NCBI GenBank assembly: GCA_037039685.1
Contig: JAWNGF010000016.1
Coordinates: 1 to 64,000 of the forward strand
Source: Ceratobasidium sp. AG-K
Lineage: Eukaryota; Basidiomycota; Agaricomycetes; Cantharellales; Ceratobasidiaceae
Direction of reading: 5' to 3'
Length of the DNA: 64,000 nt
Under the pieces are notes generated by a model. It searched no databases, was not told the origin of the DNA, and saw nothing but the letters and a program-made list of their open reading frames with translations. How positions within the stretch are numbered: position 1 is the first letter of the stretch; each line of letters starts with the position of its first letter. The translations under genes and the position numbers were made by a program. Of the stretch, positions 1-10,557 are shown piece by piece.

Positions 1-1060
1 ACGAGTCTCAATGACAGCCACCGTCAGATAAAATTTGCAGTGTTGAGGCATTTTTGTGACTTATGGCAATTCACTTATCATTTTGATGCATTGCGGTCTT
101 CGAAGCCATCGGCAACAGAGCACGGCACATACCGACAAGAGGCTTTCGCACAGCGAGGCACAGCTTCTAACGGTAATCTTTTCTAAATCACTTCCATTCT
201 CGCACTACGCTGCTCTGCGCCGACTCAAGTCTGTGAAATGTCTCGAGCGCTTCGGGTCATGTAGACTTGTCATGTAGTTCAAAATTTTTTCTGTCTGGAC
301 TTCTTATCGGCGCGCAACGCATGGAGCGAGATGCACGTTCGAACCATGTTTCATCCCCTCTGACCAGTCCATGACGATACATCAAACAATTATCTTGATA
401 CTCGCCCTCAAACGGCCAGCCCAGCGCCCTATACTCCTGTAAAATCCAGCCGGCTAGTCTGTGGGGGATCGCAGTTTATGGGAGGTTGTTAGAGTTTGAG
501 GCGACAGTCGTGACGGCGGCATTGATTATCGCTCACACACGTGTGGTCGTACGAGCAACACCGAGGTCTAGTTCAGATACGTGGAAGCTCGAAGAAAAGG
601 CCTAGAAAATCAATTGACCCATCCCCTCGACTGAAACCAAGTGCCCCGAGGATCCAGCGAGGCTACGGACCGAGCTTCCAATCAATCCTTGCACCCCCAG
701 AATCAGTGGGATGCCTCCAGAGATTGCGGCGAGGTGGGTTTTAGGAGCAGCTGCACCAATCCATCGGATTTTTGCACAGCCACCATCGCCTCGTTGTTGC
801 CTTGCTGCCCTGCGGCCGCGTTGACCAAGTGCTCCCATGATGTAACTATACGAACAGAATGCATAAAGACCAAGTGATCGCAGGGATGTACATCAACATA
901 CTTCGTTCCAGGACGCAGACTTGAGCTCGGTACTCGTCGTCTCCTAACTCTCGATTGACATCGCATCCAACTCTATTTACTCTACAAGGTAAATAATGTC
1001 TCCACAAAGCAAAGCCAGGCTGGTTCCCGGTTTGCTTTCCTGTCGGACTACAACCCCAAA
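1..1060. other. intergenic, no gene recognised
   Basis: This stretch lies upstream of the first gene. Several overlapping short frames (for example a 78-codon minus-strand frame at 602-838) have no recognisable domain and no convincing splice partners. The end nearest the gene is presumably its promoter and 5' leader. No RNA gene or repeat was seen. Confidence 0.4.
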
Positions 1061-3563
1061 ATGCTCCTCCAAAAGGAATTCTACACCTCTGGGCTCAAGG
1101 GAGGCGCACTCACCTTTTTCGGTGTCCTCTCCATCCTCGCACTCTACATGATGATCGCATTCGTCTCGATCATGAACGCGATCCACTTTATCCGCACCCG
1201 CGCTACGCCCAAGGGCGACACCCCTACCCCTCCAGGCGATTTCGAGCCCGAATCCAAGCCCGCCCAGGAAGTCGGCCTCAACATGGACGACGTGCAAGAG
1301 ATTCCGGGCGAGGTCGAGTTCGCGGCCATGAAAGAGGGTAAGCCACACGTCGATGCGTAGCCACGAGGTGCTGACGTAATTGCAGTCATGCCCGCCGACG
1401 ACCAGATTCCCGACATTGACGAGCCCCAGGACGAGCGTGAACATGCCGTCTTGTCCGACGATGACAGCACTCTCGTTGGACAGGACGACCTCGTGGGCGT
1501 CAAGGGTAGCCCTGTCGTCGTTCCTTCGGTTGCGCCCATCAAGGAGGGCTTTGGGCGCCCGATTTCTCCTCCCCTTACTCCGCCGACTCACGCCGCGGCA
1601 CCCGAGTTTCCTTCGGTTGAGGTAGTGGAAGTTTTGCAGGCTAGCCCAAGAGTCGAGGAGCCCGCTGTGGAAATAGTCCCCGACAAGGCCCCCGTCGAGC
1701 TAGAGCCCGCCAAGGCCGATGTGACGACCAACTCGGTCGAGGCGGCCTTCAAGGCCGTCGAAGAGCATGCCAAGATCGTCCAGGACGCTACGAGCCCGAC
1801 CGACTCGGACGCGGTGTCTCCCAGGCCCGCCGACTCGCCCATCTCCGAGTTTGTGTTCGTGCCCTCCGAGGCGCCCGCTAAGCCCGTCGAGGAGGTCGTT
1901 GTTCCGCCCATCGAGGCCGCCATTGTCCCACCCGTCGAGGTCTCTACCAATGAGACCAAGGAGGTCGTCGAGCCTGGTAAGTCGATTCAGTATAGATTCT
2001 GGGTGGAGCTGACTGGCCCTCCCAGTTGTCGTCGAGCCTACTCCAGCGCCTGTTCCCGTTCCAGAAGTCGCCGCGCCCGAAGTTGCGCCTAACAAGCTCG
2101 AGTCCGAGCCCGAGGCGCCCACGAGCCTAATGAGCGAGCCCGAACCACAGGTTCCTTCTGCCTTGGTGGAAGAGCCCGAGTCGGTCGAGGAACCCAAGCC
2201 CATTGAAGCGCCCAAGTTGGTGGAAGAGCCCAAGGCTGTCGAGGAGCCCAAGGTTGTTGAAGAACCAAAGGCGATCGAGGAACCCAAGGTTGTCGAGGCA
2301 CCCAAGGCCGCCGAGCCCAAGCCGGTCGAGGCGACCCCCATCCCAACCCCCGTTCGCAAGTCGAGCCAGGACAGTCACCGGTCGAGCCAGGACAGCCTCA
2401 CGCCCATGTCGGCTCCCAAGTCCCTCGGTCGTCCTCGCGTCATGCGCCGTGCTACGGGCGGCGCTTCTGCCGTCTCGGGCGTCACGTCGACCATCGCGGG
2501 TGTCACTCCAGCAGCCGTGTCCGTTTCCGCCCCCGTGGTTGACAAGCCGACCTCGCGCGAGACTGCCATGCGCCGGGCCGATGATGCGCTCAACAAGCTC
2601 GCGAGCTCGCTCTTGAGGTCCAACACCTCTGACCGCCTCCCTCCTCGCTCCGAGTCGCCCAAGCCGTCGGCCATTCCCCGCGCTATCCCGTCTCGCTCGT
2701 CCTCGCCCGTGACCGTCCCGCGTTCCGAGTCTCCCTCGAGTGACGCGGCTGGGTCTCGCCCCGCCTCTCCAGCGCCCGGCATGTCCCGCCGCGGAAGTGT
2801 CGCCCTCGCCAACGGAGTGCGCCCAACCGTCTCGCGCTCGTCCACGCTCGCCAACGTGACCAACGCCCCAGAGCGCAAGTTCACCAACCCCCCACGCGGC
2901 GGCTCGGTCAGTCCCCCACCCCTCCCGACTCCACCCCAGCGCCGCGGCTCGCAAGACACGCCTCAACGTCAAGGCTCGCAGGGCAGCGTAAGGGGATCGC
3001 CACAGGTGCCGCAAGCAGCGGTGATGTCCCCTTCTGTTCTCTCGCGCAAGGCTACTATTGACGCAAACGGTTCTCCGGGCTCGCCCCCGGCTCCGACTCG
3101 CCCCCCCGCGGAAGAGTTTATGACCTCGCGGCGCAACGTGCCCTTTCCGTCTGCGCCCGATGGGGGAAACCAGCCCGTGGCCAGCGCGGTGAGGCCCAAA
3201 CCCCGCCCGCGGACGTCGACGACCGGGACCAACACCTCGCTACTCGCCACTCTCGGCGCCAAGGTCGCTTTTCCTTCCAACGCAAACGTACCGGCAAGGA
3301 GCGATTCGATCGCTAGTGCAGTGAGCAACCGAGACTCGATTCTTAGTTTCAGCGACATGAGTGATATGGACGCGTCTACCCCTCTAGACTTCCCGAGTCG
3401 TGAAGGCATTCGGATGGGCCTAGGCCGCTTCGACTCGTGCGGGTCCATGTCAAGCGATGGGATGTCTGGAGACGACGAGGAGAAGCGCAAGAGGCGCGCA
3501 AAGAGGCGGTCCAAGGCTCGGGCGCAGTCGCTCAAGAAGCAGAAGCGGTCTAAGCGTAATTAG
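1061..3563 (+). CDS. unknown single-pass membrane protein with Glu/Pro repeats and a basic tail
   Basis: Exons 1061-1337, 1386-1976 and 2026-3563 join in one frame to give 801 residues; both introns are GT-AG and 48-49 nt. The N-terminus holds one hydrophobic segment at about residues 15-41, so a signal anchor is likely. An acidic region follows, with many copies of a VEEPK-like pentad at about residues 336-392. Then comes a long Ser/Pro/Arg-rich, probably disordered region, ending in about 25 residues that are nearly half Lys/Arg. I recognise no enzyme or named domain. The composition suggests a membrane-anchored scaffold with a disordered cytoplasmic tail, which is inference. The gene runs convergently towards the PET117 homologue. 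The start is the first ATG giving the hydrophobic segment. Confidence 0.75.
2163..2335 (+). repeat. VEEPK-coding tandem repeat inside the first gene
   Basis: The sequence codes for about ten imperfect copies of a five- to six-residue unit (V/I-E-E/A-P-K). The copies vary at third codon positions and between Glu and Ala, so this is an old, drifting coding repeat rather than a fresh microsatellite. Confidence 0.7.
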
Positions 3564-3972
3564 AAAAGCGGGTGCGGGCACCAGTGTATTATGGGGTGGT
3601 TCGGCAAGGATTATCTAGATTGCATGTTTATTCTTCAATGTTTCTTTTGTCTCTGTTGAGTTTGTAGCTTTCTTGTACAACCACCCCGTCTGGATATTAA
3701 ACACGCACCCTGTACTGTTGTACTTTCGCAATCCATGGTTATTGGCTCAAGATGTCGTGTGATGTGCACTGTGGTGGCGAGGCTATCATTCGATCCTCAG
3801 GGCAGGACATGAGGTGGGGATATCTATTGACAGAATCTATACAACACGTTGTGACCTCAGTATAGACAGGAATGGGGTCGAACTCGCAGAACTTACTTTA
3901 CATGCATCCCGGGGCAGGCGCTCCACAGATGTGCACGATCCTCGACACAGCCTATTCAAACTCCACAATGGG
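3564..3972. other. 3' regions between convergent genes
   Basis: This is the shared downstream region of the first gene (plus strand) and the PET117 homologue (minus strand). It is T-rich, as expected for 3' UTRs, and I saw no other gene or structured element. Confidence 0.5.
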
Positions 3973-4245
3973 CTAGGTGCTGGGCGTGACGGTCTGCACA
4001 CGCTCGTAGACCTCTCGTTTCCGCATGGACTCGCGAAACTCTTCTTCTCGTTGCTTTTTCTTTGCTGCTTGTCGTGCTTCATCTCGGACGACGCCTTGGT
4101 ACATTGCCTACTGATAGTTAGATGCGAGTAGCTGGGCTGTTAAACTCACCGCTTCCTCCTTTTTCTGTTGGACATGCACTCCCCATACAGCAGCCCCGGC
4201 AAATACAATCGAAGCAATCAGAGTAGCCTTGGCCGCACGAGACAT
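3973..4245 (-). CDS. PET117: Pet117-like cytochrome c oxidase assembly factor
   Basis: Two exons, 4150-4245 and 3973-4107 on the minus strand, give 76 residues; the intron has a gtgagt donor and a tag acceptor. The protein starts MSRAAKATLIAS, continues with a single N-terminal hydrophobic segment (about residues 5-23) and a GVH motif, and ends in a Lys/Glu/Arg-rich helix. Size, start and layout match the Pet117 family, small mitochondrial inner-membrane proteins needed for heme a synthesis and cytochrome oxidase assembly. The intron acceptor is fixed because the next AG upstream would give an immediate stop codon. It is divergent from ATP4 over only 142 bp, so the two genes probably share a promoter. 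Confidence 0.85.
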
Positions 4246-4387
4246 CCTAATGAATTAGTGTCGAGTCCAATTGCAAGCCGGAATAGTCCGTCACCTCGTT
4301 TTGCTTCCGGAAGACTCCGGAGCTCCCGGTCGTTCCGGATTGGTGTAATTTGCAACTTGGACTCGACCACACCACCCACACCCTACG
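4246..4387. promoter_or_regulatory. bidirectional promoter between PET117 and ATP4
   Basis: This is the whole 142-bp gap between two divergent start codons. It holds a forward CCAAT at 4267-4271, a reverse CCAAT (attgg) at 4339-4343, and the 10-bp palindrome cttccggaag at 4304-4313 with a second ttccgg nearby. Paired CCAAT boxes fit control by a HAP-type CCAAT-binding complex, the known regulator of respiratory genes in fungi. That assignment is inference from motif and context. Confidence 0.55.
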
Positions 4388-5393
4388 ATGGCGTCTCGCA
4401 TTGCTGTTCAGTCGCTCCGAGGCTCTTGTGAGTGGCCACAAGGGCAACTCGGGGATATTTTTTGATTGGATTTTCTGGCAATTCTAGCGTCCCTCCTCCG
4501 CAGACAGACCGCGGCGATCCCACGCCTTGCTGCGATCCCCAGGTGAGTTTTTCGAAAAGCAAAGCATACAGGCTTGTGCAGGCTAACTCGATTCATCCGA
4601 ATGCCTGCAGCCGCCAATACTCGGATGGTCAGTACTCTCCGATTTCATTCCCCTAATCGGACCCTAAGCATCCTACAGCATCCCGACCTCCTCCCGAGCA
4701 ACGCGCAACCCAAATAATTGAGTCTGTCCCCGGCAACTCGCTCGTCGGCAAGACTGGCGCCGTCGTCCTCGGAACCGCTGTCACCGCCGCTGCCATTTCC
4801 CAAGAACTCTATGTCGTCAACGAAGAGACGATCGTCCTCATCGGAACGGCCATTATGTTCACGTTTATCGCCAAGGTCATCAAGGAGCCGTACAAAGAGT
4901 GGGCCGAGGGCCACATCAACGTACGTCCATAGCATATATAATAATTTATACTAACCCCTACCAGCGCATCCGCGGCATCCTCAACGCTACGCGCAAAGAG
5001 CACACCCAAGCCGTCACGGCCCGCATCGACGCCGTCGGACAGATGAAGGACGTTGTCGACGTGACCAAGGGCCTGTTTGCGCTTTCCAAGGAGACGGCCA
5101 AGCTCGAGCACGAGGCGTTTACTCAGCGCCAAAAGGTCGCGCTCGCCTCGGAGGTCAAGTCTGTGCTTGATTCGTGGGTGCGCTATGAGCAACAGGAAAA
5201 GGAGAGCGAGCAGGCCGACTTGGCCAAGGCTGTGATTGAGCGCGTTACCAAGAGCTTGACCGAGGCCAAGAACCAGCAGGAGATTTTGAACAGTGCGATT
5301 GCCGAGGTTGAGCGTGAGTCTGGGTTGAGCTTTGACGTTGTGCTGTATTGATTGATTTTCTTTGTAGAACTCGTCAAGTCCAAGGCCATCTAA
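4388..5393 (+). CDS. ATP4: mitochondrial F1Fo ATP synthase subunit 4 (subunit b)
   Basis: Six exons (4388-4427, 4488-4542, 4611-4627, 4679-4920, 4965-5313, 5368-5393) join in frame to 242 residues, close to the roughly 244 of yeast Atp4. The first about 35 residues are rich in Arg and Ser with no acid, a typical mitochondrial presequence. Two hydrophobic segments follow (about residues 53-95), with the ELYVVNEE motif between them, then a long charged helix carrying VLDSWVRYE. These features match subunit b, the peripheral stalk that ties F1 to the membrane Fo sector. The 17-nt third exon sits near the presumed presequence cleavage region. The gene is head to head with PET117 and convergent with RNH203. 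Confidence 0.93.
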
Positions 5394-5762
5394 AGTAATA
5401 TGCTCGTAAAATAGATGGCTTGTTGGCGCGTAAAAGCCTGTCACCTTAATGTGCATGCAAATCAACACTTTGTCTCAGGCTTGTCGCCAGTACTGTGGAG
5501 CAGCCCGTGCTAATTGTATGCTCGTAAAGATTAAATTTGTCGGATCGTCATTGGATAAAATATCGGTCACGTGGCTTCAAGGGCTTTCGGCGCGTCGGTT
5601 GGGTTAGAGTGATATGCTTGGAGTGGACAGCTGGAAGGATATATGACGGGGATGAGTTTATTATATGGTACGTTGGTATATTCTGAAAGCATAACGCGCG
5701 AATAGATAGCTGGAAGATCCGTGCAACGACGTGAAAACGGTAAACAACAGAACCAAGTTGAA
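5394..5762. other. 3' regions between convergent ATP4 and RNH203
   Basis: A 369-bp AT-rich stretch between two stop codons. It holds the two 3' UTRs; no further gene or repeat was seen. Confidence 0.5.
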
Positions 5763-6199
5763 CTAGTCCTCATCCTGAGCATGCACCTTGAAGTCATTAG
5801 TCCAACGCCCAGCTTTTCATTCCATAAACTCACCAACGCAGCCATCCTCGTCCACTCATCCAACGCCCGCGCATACTCATCCGCCTTGAGATCAACTGGC
5901 ACATCCGCCCTCCACAATCCAACCGTCTCAAACGTCCCAACCGCACCAATCCTCAACTTTCCATCATCCCCTTTAACACTCCTCCTCGTCTCGTTGACAT
6001 TTTTCGCAGGCTGTTGTTCAGTCGAGAGGATCGCGCCTGCGTACCCGCTTGGAAGGGCGAGGTCCACGCCGTACAGAGAACGGCCCCTAAAAGCAGCTGT
6101 TTTGTGCCCTTTTTCGTCGGTTTGCGGGGTAAAGTAGGTTTCTACCGGGGCCGGGCCGTCGTACTCTATATGCAGGGGGAGGAGTTGCGGGGCGGTCAT
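5763..6199 (-). CDS. RNH203: ribonuclease H2 subunit C
   Basis: Two exons, 5834-6199 and 5763-5786 on the minus strand, give 129 residues. The N-terminal motif LLPLHIEYDGPAPV, followed by a phenylalanine-containing FFTP-like segment, FRGRSLYG and a Gly-rich turn, matches RNase H2 subunit C. This is a non-catalytic partner in the heterotrimer that removes ribonucleotides from DNA. The second exon adds only VHAQDED, and the resulting AALVHAQDED closely resembles the C-terminus of the human subunit, which confirms the junction. The start at 6199 was chosen over an ATG nine codons upstream because the conserved region begins directly after it. The 47-nt intron has a gtgagt donor. Confidence 0.88.
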
Positions 6200-6961
6200 G
6201 GTGTGCGTTGCGAGGAGAAGTGTCACGTGGCTTGGAGGTGGCAGTAAGCGCCGTGGCTCGAAGTCTTTGACTGGACTCCCGAGTGGAGATCATAATAGCA
6301 GCATGCGCTATTACTTCAAAAGGAATTCAAGGGTCTTTATTAGTCAAGCGATACATGCCAAGCTACAGTCTTCAAACTCTGTAATATATGTTAGCCTATT
6401 TATTCCCAATTCGACCGCGTGGGGAGACCCCTGGAGAGACGGTTGGGTTCATAAAACAAAAACCAGGCTTACTACGCGAGCTAAACCAGCCATTAATTTG
6501 AATCCTGCAGTTCTAGAACAAGGGAGTCACTCGTTCAGGTACAAACCTACGCGTTGAGCGCGCATATATGTGTATTTGTCATGGAATCAATGGGTAACAT
6601 GCCGCACATGGAAGACGGATATTCCCGACATTAGTACGCAGCCGTAAAGTGCCCGAGTTCGGGAGTATGCACATTCCTCCAATATTTTGCGAGTGCGTAT
6701 CGTATAACCACAGGAGATACACCTGGTGAATGTCATCACGGGTCATGCTCACGCAGAGCGCAGGCGTACACGCGGCATCGCTGCATCCGAACCGTATAAG
6801 CGTAGCATGAAGAATCACAAGATCTCTATTGGTATCAAAGACAAATTCGAAGTATAGTTGTAGTAGGAACACTTGGAAAGGCTGTACGAGAAGATGGGGT
6901 CGACTACATATAGTTGGGGCAGCCACCCTGCTCGCTAATTGCTCTCCTCCTGGACTGGAAC
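6200..6961. other. intergenic, no gene recognised
   Basis: This holds the promoter of RNH203 on the left and the upstream region of the membrane-protein gene on the right. Short frames on both strands show no domain and no consistent splicing. Confidence 0.4.
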
Positions 6962-8462
6962 ATGTCCGCACCCTCAGGTACATATGGTTTGCAGCCAAAG
7001 CAATTGATTGGATTGGCTATCCTCCAGGCCATCGCCCAAGGTATGTGTCGCCCGTCGCTTCCCGTTTATGATTCAAGACTTATCAGAGCGCATACTAAAT
7101 CATCATCTGTCGGTCAAGGCATTCTCATACCGATGCTAACAAGCTTTCTAACATCCGAGCTGAACAACCGTCCTTGGTTCACGGCCTATGTTATATTTGT
7201 CAACCTGCTCGCTCTGACGCAGACAATATGTACCTTTCTCCAAGGGTGGGAAGTTTTTCAGCCTGACATTCCCAAGATGGAGGTGAGTGGTCCAGTTTGT
7301 CCCATCCTAGAAGCAGCAACTGACGGAATGCAAGCTTGTAGTGCTTTTTGCCGCACTAACGGCGATTATTAGCGTTTCGGTCCAAGCATTCTTCATATAC
7401 AGGTGTTATAGGATCTTCAAGCAGCGGTTCTTGTACATTGTACCATTGTTAATGCTCTCGTTGACCACTCTGGTTTCTGGGATTATGCTGGTATGTATCC
7501 GTAAGACGCTGCTAGTTTCAAAAACTAAAATTCAAGATTAATATAGGGCGTGAACGCAGCCGACACGGGCGCTGAAACGAATGTAAGTTCGACTACTATA
7601 GTGGCATTTCGACACCAACAGCTAATATTCTGCCAACGTAGAGTCGAACCTCGCGTTAGTGACGATGTTTCAACTAATGAAGAGTCGGTGTAGTAACAAA
7701 TTTTGAAACGCAGTGGCTATATGGAGTTTTAGCTCATTTATACTGGATTTATCAATGACGACTATCAGTGAGCTCGATTCATGGCTTATCGAAACGTAAC
7801 ATTTTATGCTCAGACCTGGTTATAAGCTATTGTCTTTTTGTATCGGTGTCGGACAGGCAAGCAGAATAAACCTTTGGTGGTCAAGAATCGCTCATGACTT
7901 TTCCTCTACATTGCAGGCCTCAATGAACACGATAACGTGTTTAGCGTCATTTGGCAGGTCATCTGGGTATGCAGGCCAGGTTTCTGTTCCAGGCGGTTTG
8001 TTGCTGAATAGTTGATCACTTAGGCCTCTGCAGCCCCTCCCCTGATCCTCATGATCCTTGTTGTACTCTGCGGATACATGGTAGGTCACCCCATGTGACC
8101 ACCTTACTTAGCTCATAATCTCACTTTGAACTCGGAATCAGGCCAAGTCACGAACCGTAACAGTATATGCGGCTGGAATGACCGGTAAGGGTACGGTCTC
8201 CAGAATCAGCTATGATGACTGATCGTACTTGCGAGATAGGAAAGGTCTTTCCGCTATCCTTGATGATTAATCTTGCGGGGTGAGTGGATTTTCCCTTCAG
8301 GCTCCTCATTTACATAATGTTGGTCACAGGCAGGGGTACATTCGTCGTCAGTTTGAGCATTCTGGACTCCATGTGCCGTCCCACAGAGCGTCGCCTCCTT
8401 CCAACGTGACTAGCGAGCCGGTCTTTATCCAAATGGTGAAAAAACCCGGAGATCGTAGCTAG
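6962..8462 (+). CDS. DUF6534-like multi-pass membrane protein, copy 1
   Basis: Exons recognised: 6962-7040, 7119-7282, 7335-7490, 7547-7582, 7714-7767, 7827-7856, 7917-7966, 8024-8080, 8142-8184, 8240-8279 and 8330-8462. Each was checked against the second copy at 43615-45268, where most exon lengths are identical (164, 156, 54, 30, 50, 57 and 40 nt). The product has about seven hydrophobic segments, including VQAFFIYRCYRIF and a late GMTGK motif followed by GQGYIRRQF. The layout resembles fungal seven-helix proteins annotated as DUF6534, whose function is unknown. One junction stays open: a small exon of 3n+1 nt is needed between 7583 and 7713 to keep the frame. The intron after 7856 starts with GC. 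The last exon may instead be spliced after 8434. Confidence 0.7.
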
Positions 8463-9045
8463 TATGTTAACTTGGAGGCAGTCATCACTAGATACCCTAG
8501 GAAAGATCTGATACCAGGGACCACAACCTGAGCTGAAAGTGAGTAAACTCAATTTCAGCATCATCAATTGTGGGTTCCCTGATAACAAGGTATCAGCTAA
8601 TAGACGCAAATACTATAGTATTGAGCCTTTTATACTTTCATTTTTTCCACAAAGCCTCTCCCGAAGAGGGTATTGCAGTGTCTCAGTGGTGTCTCCAAGT
8701 CATGTGATCAGACGTCGAACGTTCCACCCTGCAACATGTTGATGATAGCGAGATAAAGACGCCCCAAGCCGCTCACAGGTACCCACAGTACTGTACAAGA
8801 TAGGTGCATTGATTCATCGATAGTGACGTGGGGTGGGATCCCGTCGTGCCCCGAGCTGCCACGTGACTTCGCGTAGACCCTCTTAAATTCCAAATTCGGA
8901 TCCAGGTGATACGAAACGTCGGGTCAAGGTCGGCTGACCATTCTACCACGACGACTTTTGTAGCTTGTGTTTCTTGCTAAACCAATCATCTGTCTTTACC
9001 TTTACCCACAATTTTCGTTAAACGATACCACTTCTATAATCAACA
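8463..9045. other. intergenic, promoter of the carrier gene
   Basis: No gene was recognised. The last about 100 bp before 9046 are pyrimidine-rich, as is common just upstream of fungal start codons. Confidence 0.4.
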
Positions 9046-10557
9046 ATGGCAAGTGCCGGTCAAGGTACGTTATAAGCTGCGGTTTGCTCCGAGACGTGTA
9101 ACTGAGCGTGAGGAACGGTTATGTAGATGCCCCAATCGGCGCGATCACGGATTTTGTTGCTGGAACCGTGGGAGGTGAGGCCTTTTACGCTAAGGAGAGC
9201 TTTTGGGACTAAGCGTGCCGATAGGAATGGTTGGGCTCGCTGTTGGATTTCCCTTCGATACCAGTGAGTGTTGCAATTACTGCTCGTGTGCACCCGAGGC
9301 TCATATTCTCCACAGTCAAAGTTCGGTTGCAACATCCGGAGACGATGAACCGGTATCGTAACAGTGTGGCTGCACTCGCGACGATCATCAAGGAGGAAGG
9401 AGTTGCTGGATTGTTCAAGGGAATTTCTTCCCCCATGGTGCGTTTCTCCAAGGTTTGGAGACAGCGAATAGTCTGCTTACAACAGACTTCTCCCCCTCTC
9501 CCTTGCCGATTCAACACCCATCAGGCTGGCTGCGCCTTTTTGAACGGGCTTGTTTTTGCTGGTTCGGGCTTCTTGTAAGTCTACTTCACCCCAATTTTCC
9601 TTTTCGGGACGCCGTATGAACATCATGCTCACCTGCATTCCCTGCTATCCAGTATGCGCGCCCAAATGGATGACCCAAACGCCGAACCAACCCTGACCCA
9701 AATTACTATCGCGGGCGCTGGAACAGGAGTTATCGCCTCACTCATCGCCACCCCGACAGAGTTGATCAAGATCCGCCAACAAGCAAATACAAGTACGGGG
9801 ACACAGCCACCGGCGTGGAAAGTAGCGCGGGATATCTGGAGGACCCACGGTGTAAGGGGACTGTATAGAGGGATATCTAGCACTGCAATGCGGGACATGA
9901 GCTACGGTGCGTACCGAACATATTCATTATTTAATAATAGATCCCTCATGGTAGTGCACTTCTCTAGGAGCGTACTTTGCGACATACGAGGGCATGAGAA
10001 GGTTATTGACTCCTGCCCAACCGGATAGGAAGATAAAGGGCGCGCCCGTAACAGAGGATGGAAGACCGGTGTTCGTCGTGCAACCCACAGACGGTGTTAC
10101 AATTGCGGAGGAGGTCGAGAGCGAAATGAAAGCGCTGACCTGGGCTCGGTTGATGGTTGCTGGAGGTGTTGCTGGAGTAAGTTTCACAGAATCAATTTGC
10201 GATCCTCACTTACCGTGTTGGGCATAGATTGCCGGTTGGATATTCACCTTCCACCTGGACTCGATCAAGACTCGTGTCCAGAGTATCGATTACACTCCTC
10301 CAGCGCATCACACTATGCCCCACTCTCTGGGATATAGCACTACAACGCCTGGCATGCACGCCATGGCCTTGGCGCGAGGATATTCGGCCGCCGCGTCGAG
10401 CCCGTATCGAACAACATGGAGCACCACGATGTACATGTATCGTGTTGAGGGTTTAAGATCGTTCTGGAAGGGACTGTGGCCCACTATCGTCAGGGCTGTC
10501 CCTGTAAACATGGCTACGTTTGGGGCATACGAGGTTGTCGTTCATATGATGCGCTAA
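9046..10557 (+). CDS. mitochondrial carrier family (SLC25) transporter
   Basis: Eight exons (9046-9064, 9127-9174, 9225-9263, 9316-9437, 9525-9574, 9653-9906, 9968-10176, 10228-10557) give 356 residues. The three-fold repeat is visible: PFDTIK at residues 32-37, PTELIK at 127-132 and HLDSIK at 256-261, each starting a carrier repeat (canonical form Px[DE]xx[KR]). The third repeat has His in place of the invariant Pro. The protein acts in the inner mitochondrial membrane as a metabolite exchanger. The closest known types by feel are the carnitine/ornithine/YMC-like carriers, but the substrate cannot be read from the sequence. It is longer than the usual about 300 residues because of a roughly 40-residue hydrophilic insert before the third repeat and one inside it. 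Confidence 0.88.

Noticed and set aside
1388..3535. Several long minus-strand frames over the first gene
   Set aside because: GC-rich, low-complexity coding sequence leaves all frames open; only the plus strand gives a membrane helix, consistent introns and a single stop.
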